Assembly (NCBI GenBank): GCA_001872995.1
Contig: MNXO01000168.1
Coordinates: 1 to 19,470 of the forward strand
Source of the DNA: Bacteroidetes bacterium CG2_30_32_10
Lineage (GTDB): Bacteria > Bacteroidota > Bacteroidia > Bacteroidales > CG2-30-32-10
Length of the DNA: 19,470 nucleotides
Direction: 5' to 3'
Part shown: piece by piece, positions 14,641 through 19,470 of the stretch
How the letters are laid out: every line of letters starts with the position of its first letter
Position numbering within the stretch: position 1 is the first letter of the stretch
Program-made: the position numbers and the translations under genes
The notes under the pieces: model-generated
What the model was told of the DNA's origin: nothing
What the model saw: only the letters and a program-made list of their open reading frames with translations
The model's database searches: none

Positions 14641-14725
14641 TGCCAATTTTTTGAACTTGTTACAAATGAATTAGCCCTGCCATATATGACAGGACTACAT
14701 TTGTACAAGTTCAAAAAAATTGTCA
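14641..14725. repeat. 85-bp imperfect inverted repeat (MITE- or REP-like)
   Basis: The left arm at 14645-14668 (T-run, GAACTTGT, then ACAAATG) and the right arm at 14698-14721 are complementary except for one extra base in the T/A run and one in the middle. Pairing continues outward through TG-n-CAATT and inward through TAG, CCTG and the central CATATATG, with C/A mismatches between the blocks. Nearly the whole element can fold into one hairpin or cruciform. It has no coding capacity, and I found no clear target-site duplication. Confidence 0.75.
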
Positions 14726-14735
14726 TTCACGCAAG

Positions 14736-14760
14736 AGCCCGCTCGCTTGTCGTTCGGGCT
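14736..14760. repeat. small GC-rich hairpin beside the 85-bp element
   Basis: AGCCCG (14736-14741) pairs with CGGGCT (14755-14760). Its inner part, CCCGCTCGCT, is the reverse complement of AGCGAGCGGG in hairpin H5 about 750 nt upstream, which links the two GC-rich patches. Confidence 0.5.
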
Positions 14761-15000
14761 GGCGCACGGGTTGAAGGAAGAAAGGGAATTTGAGGATTTG
14801 AAAGTTTTATAATGTGGTAATGTGATGATTTGAAATTTTGATGATGATTATGATTGTAAAAAAACGATAAAACAAAATATTTTTTGCTTATGTGTTTGAA
14901 ATGATTATTTTTGGCAATGAAAATAAAGTAAATAATTGTGAAACGAAATTTTAAAGAAATGTAATTAAAGAAATATAATATATAGCGTTTAGCCGAATTT

Positions 15001-15115
15001 TGTTATTGAAACCGTCCAAATTTCAAAACTGAACAAGATAGTAAGCAAAACGCCACGCGAAAGCGTGGTTGTTGCTTTGCTTGTTCAGCGGGTTCTTGGA
15101 CGGACCTCAATAACA
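15001..15115. repeat. 115-bp imperfect inverted repeat with GAAA tetraloop
   Basis: Paired blocks from outside in: TGTTATTGA (15001) with TCAATAACA (ends 15115); CCGTCCAA (15012) with TTGGACGG (15096); CTGAACAAG (15029) with CTTGTTCAG (15080); CCACGC (15053) with GCGTGG (15063), closed by the loop GAAA at 15059-15062. Unpaired internal loops separate the blocks. A stable GNRA-capped long stem like this could act as an RNA structure if transcribed, or be a mobile palindromic unit. No gene lies within it. Confidence 0.8.
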
Positions 15116-15399
15116 GTTGGCAATTAGACCACGCTGTTTTTTTTATGCAATAACAATAAAAAATACAAAATAGATTGCTTGGTGACCAACAACAATAATT
15201 ATTCATTCTATCAGTATAATGATATATTTTATTACTTGCTTTATCCTATTTTTTATCGAAATAATATTTGTTTTTAAAAAACATATCTATTTGTTGCACA
15301 AAACCAGTGTGTTAAGGAAGCAACAAATTTGCAGACTTCTATATGCAAGGTGTTTACTAATATATTATTACTACTTAAAACTCAAGTATATTGAGGGAA

Positions 15400-15431
15400 G
15401 CCCTTGCTTGATTGCAATGATAAGCAAGGGC
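15400..15431. repeat. perfect 10-bp inverted repeat upstream of the T9SS gene pair
   Basis: GCCCTTGCTT pairs with AAGCAAGGGC; the 12-nt loop contains the palindrome ATTGCAAT. It stands about 125 nt before the 15555 start. No T-run follows directly, so a terminator is less likely than a regulatory or repeat element. Confidence 0.6.
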
Positions 15432-15554
15432 GGTAATCGATTTATTTTCTAAAAATTATTCTGTTCTAAAATTTTATTTTAAAGAAATAAATGGATGGAA
15501 AATAAAGTGTAAATTGCAACATCAATTTTAAAATAATCTAAAAACTAAACATTT

Positions 15555-16454
15555 ATGAAAAAATTTTGTCTTTTTGTAGTTCTTCCTTTTTTTATAGAAT
15601 TAGATAGTAGTATAGCTCAAAGTTATACTCCTTTCCCTATAAACAATGCAATTTGGTGTCAGTACGAAATGGTAACTATGCCTCCATTTAGTAAGTGGCC
15701 ATATTTTTTAAAATTTAAAGGAGACACTATTATAAATAGCACTAATTACAACAAATTGTATTCATCATGGCTTGATACTGTTAATTTTAATGGATATGTC
15801 GGTGGTCTTCGACAAGACTATGCTAATAAAAAAACATATTTCATTTATAATGGAGAAACAGAAGAAAATATAATTTATGATTTCGCTTTACAAGAAGGAG
15901 ATACTTTTTATATACATTACCCCAATGAACAGCCTTGGTTTGATATTTTAATTAACAAGGATAGTGTGGAAATTGTTGATGGAACCTATCGAAAAAGATT
16001 TAATTTTAATGATTCATATATGAATACCTGGGTTGAAGGTATTGGATGCATGAGAACATTTATATATCGCCCTATAGGATTGGAGGGAGATGTTCGCTTT
16101 AATTGCCTAACAGAAAATACTAATGTAATATACCACAACCCTGGTTCTTTTTTTAATCAATGCTTTAATTTTGTGGGTATAAATGAAGCACCTCAAAACG
16201 AATATACTTTTAAGGTTAGCCTTCAAGCAAACAATATAATTAATATTACCTGCCATCAAAACAAGAATGAAAATATAGATTTTACTATGTATGATATGTT
16301 TGGGAAACAAGTATATAAAGTAAATCGAAATTTATTGGCTGGAAGTAATACATTATCTTTAAACATTCCCAACTTTTCGGCAGGTATATACCTTTATAAA
16401 ATCGAAACACATTTATCTGTAAGTTTTTGTACAGGTAAATTAATAATCAAATAA
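15555..16454 (+). CDS. secreted protein with type IX secretion C-terminal sorting domain
   Basis: A 299-aa secreted protein. The N-terminus, MKKFCLFVVLPFFIELDSSI followed by Ala-Gln, is a signal peptide probably cut near residue 21. Residues about 219-299 form a T9SS type A sorting domain: FTMYDMFGKQVYKV, then LNIPNFSAGIYLYKIE and a final GKLIIK. This region directs the protein across the outer membrane through the Por (T9SS) machinery and is normally removed or used for anchoring. The passenger region, about 22-215, has aromatic and Gly/Asp-rich beta-strand-like sequence but no enzyme motif I recognise. It starts 23 nt (by gap) before the next gene and is probably co-transcribed with it. An A-rich leader precedes the ATG without a Shine-Dalgarno. 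The biological role is unknown. Confidence 0.85.
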   Translation: MKKFCLFVVLPFFIELDSSIAQSYTPFPINNAIWCQYEMVTMPPFSKWPYFLKFKGDTIINSTNYNKLYSSWLDTVNFNGYVGGLRQDYANKKTYFIYNGETEENIIYDFALQEGDTFYIHYPNEQPWFDILINKDSVEIVDGTYRKRFNFNDSYMNTWVEGIGCMRTFIYRPIGLEGDVRFNCLTENTNVIYHNPGSFFNQCFNFVGINEAPQNEYTFKVSLQANNIINITCHQNKNENIDFTMYDMFGKQVYKVNRNLLAGSNTLSLNIPNFSAGIYLYKIETHLSVSFCTGKLIIK

Positions 16455-16477
16455 ATTAATAATTAAAAAAACATAAA

Positions 16478-19470
16478 ATGAAACAAATAAAATATAAGAT
16501 ACTTATAAAAACACTAAGTGTGTTTTTTATAATAGTGCTTTCCTGTGCGAATATGAAAGCACAAGAAGTCCCTTATTATAATGTTACAAATTTTTGGCAA
16601 TATGTAAATACGCAAACCTTGTATTTCGATTCTATTAAAATAGTTCGAAATGGAGATATGGGTGGAACTGGCTATAAACAATTTATGCGATGGTTATACA
16701 AATGGCAACCTATTGTTACTAATGATGTAAGTTATGATTCATCTTTATCTTATCAATTAAAAGGATTACACAAATTAACCCAAGAATATGTAAATGCTGA
16801 AAACAAAACTGAAAATCTACCATTAGTTTGGAAAGAATTGGGACCTATAACCAATCCAAATAACAAATGTATGGGTACTGGAGGTTATAAAAGAATAAAA
16901 GGACCAGGCAGGTGTTCGTTTGTAGAATTTGACAGATTAAATAATCAAAGAATTTTCACTGGTTCACCCACTGGAGGTTTATTTTATTCAACAAATGGAG
17001 GTAATAATTGGAAAAATGGAGGAACAGATTATTTACCTACACCAAGTATTTCTCATTTTCAAATTGATTCACCGAGTAATACATGGTTTATAGCCACTGG
17101 TGATGCAGATGCTGGATTTACGACGTCGTACGGAATATTCAGAAGTACAAATGAAGGCACAAATTGGTATCCAATTAACAATGGATTAGAGATACTAAGT
17201 CCGATTACTAATTGGTGGGCTAACCAATGTAGAAAAATATTAATAAATCCAACAAATGGAAATATAATGTATGGAGTGTTCTTTACAGGAATATTTAAAA
17301 CTACAAATGCCCTTGCCACTAACCCACAGGATGTTATTTGGACAAAGGTATGTGATGGTAAATTTACAGATATACAATATAAACCAAACAGCAACTTTCA
17401 AGAACTCTATGCTTCTGGTAGCAGTATATATTTCTCTACTAATTCTGGTAATAATTGGAATATAATTCCAAACATACAACAAATAAACATACAAACAGAT
17501 GATTTAATAACAATAAGGGTGACTGCAGCAAACTCGAATTCTTTATATGCAGCAGTTGTTAAAGAACCTTCAATGGCACAGCTATACAAATATAATGCTT
17601 TATCACAAACATGGTCTTATGCTGGACCAATGAATCACCCTGGTCATGAAGATGAGTATCTTCCATATGGAATGGGGAAAAGTAGAGCACAATCATTTGT
17701 TGTATCGCAAATTGATGAAAACCTTATGTTTAGAACACATGTTCAATATATATATAAATCAACTGATGGAGGTATCAATTGGTTAGCTATATCTGACGAC
17801 AAACATGATGATGGTCATTGGCTTACATATAATCTTGATGGAACAGCATTGTGGATTGCAACTGATGGAGGAGTGAATAAAAGTACTAATTTAGGGGCAA
17901 CATGGGAAAACAAAACCAATAATATTGGTGTTTCAAATATGTTTAATATTGCTACTGGAAACACTTTGTTTAATCAGATTTTATATGGAGGGTATGATAC
18001 TGGCACCAGTTTATTTGATGGAATTAATTGGACTCAAATGAATGGATTTGGAGATTCTTTTGATTGTTTAATTGACGACACCGACCCACAAAACCCTATT
18101 TATTATATGACTAATCAAAATTTCTTTGGACGATCAGATGATGGGGCTTGTATTTTTAATTCTAAAGATATGCCTTATGCAATAGGAAGTAATGGTTGGG
18201 AACATAGATGGGTTAAAGATTTTCATACACAGAGCACCATATACTATGCAGGAAACAATAGAATTGGAAGAACATTAAACAAAATGGATACTTGGTCTGC
18301 AATCTCTTTTAATGTAAAAGAAGATGGGATTGGTTTAAAAGCATTTAGACAATTTTATGGAATATGGAATTCTGTTAATTACAATAATTACTTGTATATA
18401 TCTTCAGTTGGAAGATATGAAGACCCTGAAGCTTTTCGCCTATTTAAAACTACTAATTGTAATGTATCAAACCCCGCAAATGTTACTTGGGTAGATGCCA
18501 CTCCAGTTTTTAATGGACAAACAATCCACAAATGGATAGGCGATGTGTCAATAGATGAAGAAAACCCTGATAAAATTTGGGTTTGTTATGGAGGGTTTCG
18601 CAATGACGGGGGACCTAAAGTAATGTATTTTAATGGCTCTACATGGGAAGATATGACAGGAGGTTATGATAATAATTCTCCATTGTATGGAATAAGTGCT
18701 TGCAAAATAATTTTGCAACGAAACTCAGATATTGTTTATTTAGCAACCACTGCAGGATTATACTATAAAACAAATATCACCAATTGGACACCTTTATCTG
18801 GTGTTCCTCATTGCGAAGTTTGGGATATGGATATGAATTATTTTGGTAATAAATTAAGAATTGCAACTCGTGGGAGAGGTCTTTGGGAAACAGATATCCC
18901 ATGTATATATAATTCAACACCACTCGAAATAACAAGTAATCAATTGTGGGATATAGACAAACGATTATCCAGCAATGTAATTATTAAAAACAATGCTACT
19001 TTAACCATTACCTCAAGAATAAGTTTACCTACCGATGCCAAAATAATTGTAGAACCCGGTGGCAAGCTCATTGCTGATGGCGGTACACTTACCAGCGGTT
19101 GTAGTGGTGATATTTGGCAAGGCATAGAAGTGCTAGGCAACCCTAACCAAATGCAAAACAACCCACTATACCAAGGTTATGTGGAATTGAAGAATGGTGC
19201 AACTATAGAAAATGCGGTTATTGGGGTGCATTGTGTGTTGAATGGATATATACCTGCAAAGAATAATGTTACTTATTATTCGAGTGGTGGTATTGTGGTT
19301 GCCAATGGTGCTATTTTTAGAAACAACAAAACATCTATTAATATAGAACGCTATGCAAGTGCTTATGGGTTGTCTTATTATGTAAGCAATATTAATGGTT
19401 GCACATTTGAGTATCCCAATTTAATACCAAATGCAGATGTAGAAACACCTACTTATATTAAACTTACGGG
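16478..19470 (+). CDS. large secreted beta-propeller plus beta-helix protein, 3' end beyond window
   Basis: My translation from the ATG at 16478 stays open to the window end: 997 complete codons with no stop. Residues 1-28 (MKQIKYKIL ... ANMKA) form a signal peptide, probably cut before Gln29. Cys23 in VLSC gives a weak lipobox alternative. Several sialidase/BNR-like turns are visible: FYSTNGGNNW at 169, FRSTNEGTNW at 221, FSTNSGNNW at 319, STDGGINW at 428 and STNLGATW at 469. GRGLWETD at 799 closes the propeller, as in many Bacteroidetes VPS10/BNR-type secreted proteins. From about 812 to 997 a Gly/Asn-rich region (LIVEPGG-like IIVEPGGKLIADGG) looks like a parallel beta-helix. A T9SS domain is expected at the missing C-terminus, given the sorting domain of the preceding gene. 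No catalytic residues were identified; adhesion or glycan binding is a guess. Confidence 0.85.
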   Translation, partial: MKQIKYKILIKTLSVFFIIVLSCANMKAQEVPYYNVTNFWQYVNTQTLYFDSIKIVRNGDMGGTGYKQFMRWLYKWQPIVTNDVSYDSSLSYQLKGLHKLTQEYVNAENKTENLPLVWKELGPITNPNNKCMGTGGYKRIKGPGRCSFVEFDRLNNQRIFTGSPTGGLFYSTNGGNNWKNGGTDYLPTPSISHFQIDSPSNTWFIATGDADAGFTTSYGIFRSTNEGTNWYPINNGLEILSPITNWWANQCRKILINPTNGNIMYGVFFTGIFKTTNALATNPQDVIWTKVCDGKFTDIQYKPNSNFQELYASGSSIYFSTNSGNNWNIIPNIQQINIQTDDLITIRVTAANSNSLYAAVVKEPSMAQLYKYNALSQTWSYAGPMNHPGHEDEYLPYGMGKSRAQSFVVSQIDENLMFRTHVQYIYKSTDGGINWLAISDDKHDDGHWLTYNLDGTALWIATDGGVNKSTNLGATWENKTNNIGVSNMFNIATGNTLFNQILYGGYDTGTSLFDGINWTQMNGFGDSFDCLIDDTDPQNPIYYMTNQNFFGRSDDGACIFNSKDMPYAIGSNGWEHRWVKDFHTQSTIYYAGNNRIGRTLNKMDTWSAISFNVKEDGIGLKAFRQFYGIWNSVNYNNYLYISSVGRYEDPEAFRLFKTTNCNVSNPANVTWVDATPVFNGQTIHKWIGDVSIDEENPDKIWVCYGGFRNDGGPKVMYFNGSTWEDMTGGYDNNSPLYGISACKIILQRNSDIVYLATTAGLYYKTNITNWTPLSGVPHCEVWDMDMNYFGNKLRIATRGRGLWETDIPCIYNSTPLEITSNQLWDIDKRLSSNVIIKNNATLTITSRISLPTDAKIIVEPGGKLIADGGTLTSGCSGDIWQGIEVLGNPNQMQNNPLYQGYVELKNGATIENAVIGVHCVLNGYIPAKNNVTYYSSGGIVVANGAIFRNNKTSINIERYASAYGLSYYVSNINGCTFEYPNLIPNADVETPTYIKLT

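Larger units (their letters stand above)
13665..15554. other. gene-free, repeat- and hairpin-rich island
   Basis: I see no credible protein gene in this 1890-nt stretch; short frames that cross it run through repeats. It contains a duplicated 30-nt box with a cluster of hairpins (13769-14000), a degenerate 21-bp tandem array (14110-14465) and at least six further inverted repeats up to 15431. Parts (13.80-14.00, 14.62-14.77, 15.05-15.11 kb) are visibly richer in GC than the genes around them. No insertion-sequence ORF, tRNA or CRISPR was found. Stretches between the listed repeats, for example 14780-15000, show only AT-rich sequence. Confidence 0.75.

Noticed and set aside
14641..15115. Insertion sequence with terminal inverted repeats
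   Set aside because: No transposase frame lies between the palindromes, and the 85-bp and 115-bp elements are each self-complementary rather than being a matched pair of ends.
15003..15206. Minus-strand 67-aa frame
   Set aside because: It runs through the 115-bp inverted repeat, and its Cys/Gln-rich composition reflects the hairpin, not a protein family.
15219..15452. Plus-strand 77-aa hydrophobic frame
   Set aside because: Its end lies in the 15400-15431 inverted repeat, it has no recognisable domain, and the Ile/Tyr/Leu-rich sequence is typical of chance AT-rich frames. A small membrane peptide cannot be fully excluded.

Overview
The window looks like a chromosomal piece from an AT-rich, probably anaerobic member of the Bacteroidota. 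The evidence is a ferredoxin-linked 2-oxoacid oxidoreductase with an ADP-forming acyl-CoA synthetase, a type IX secretion (T9SS) sorting domain, a TPR/SpoIIE-type phosphatase, a Bacteroidetes-style GG-leader peptide, and mostly Shine-Dalgarno-poor, A-rich gene starts. Genus cannot be told from what I can see.

Layout. (1) Positions 1-6387, all on the minus strand and read right to left: acyl-CoA synthetase, a membrane protein that resembles Mpv17/PMP22, a PLP aminotransferase, a 2x[4Fe-4S] ferredoxin, the alpha and beta subunits of a VorB-type 2-oxoacid:ferredoxin oxidoreductase, and the first four codons of the gamma subunit, cut by the window edge. Together they encode a full amino-acid fermentation route: amino acid to 2-oxoacid, to acyl-CoA plus reduced ferredoxin, to free acid plus ATP. 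(2) Positions 6388-7092: divergent intergenic DNA with a perfect 14-bp hairpin and a doubtful small ORF. (3) Positions 7093-9225: tex on the plus strand, followed by a 48-aa GG-leader peptide gene (9411-9557), its terminator, and an in-frame remnant of a second tex 3' end (9650-9766). The peptide gene is therefore bracketed by two tex tails. (4) Positions 10063-12315: a membrane-bound TPR/SpoIIE phosphatase, convergent with a COG2509-like FAD protein (12420-13664, minus).

(5) Positions 13665-15554: 1.9 kb with no credible gene but dense non-coding structure. It holds a duplicated 30-nt box with GC-rich hairpins showing compensatory changes, about 17 units of a degenerate 21-bp tandem repeat in two subfamilies, and several long imperfect inverted repeats (85 bp and 115 bp, the latter capped by a GAAA tetraloop). 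(6) Positions 15555-19470, plus strand: two adjacent secreted proteins. The first has a T9SS C-terminal sorting domain. The second runs off the window and contains a BNR/sialidase-like beta-propeller followed by a probable beta-helix region.

The least explained items are the tex-tail/peptide arrangement at 9.1-9.8 kb and the structured non-coding island at 13.7-15.5 kb.
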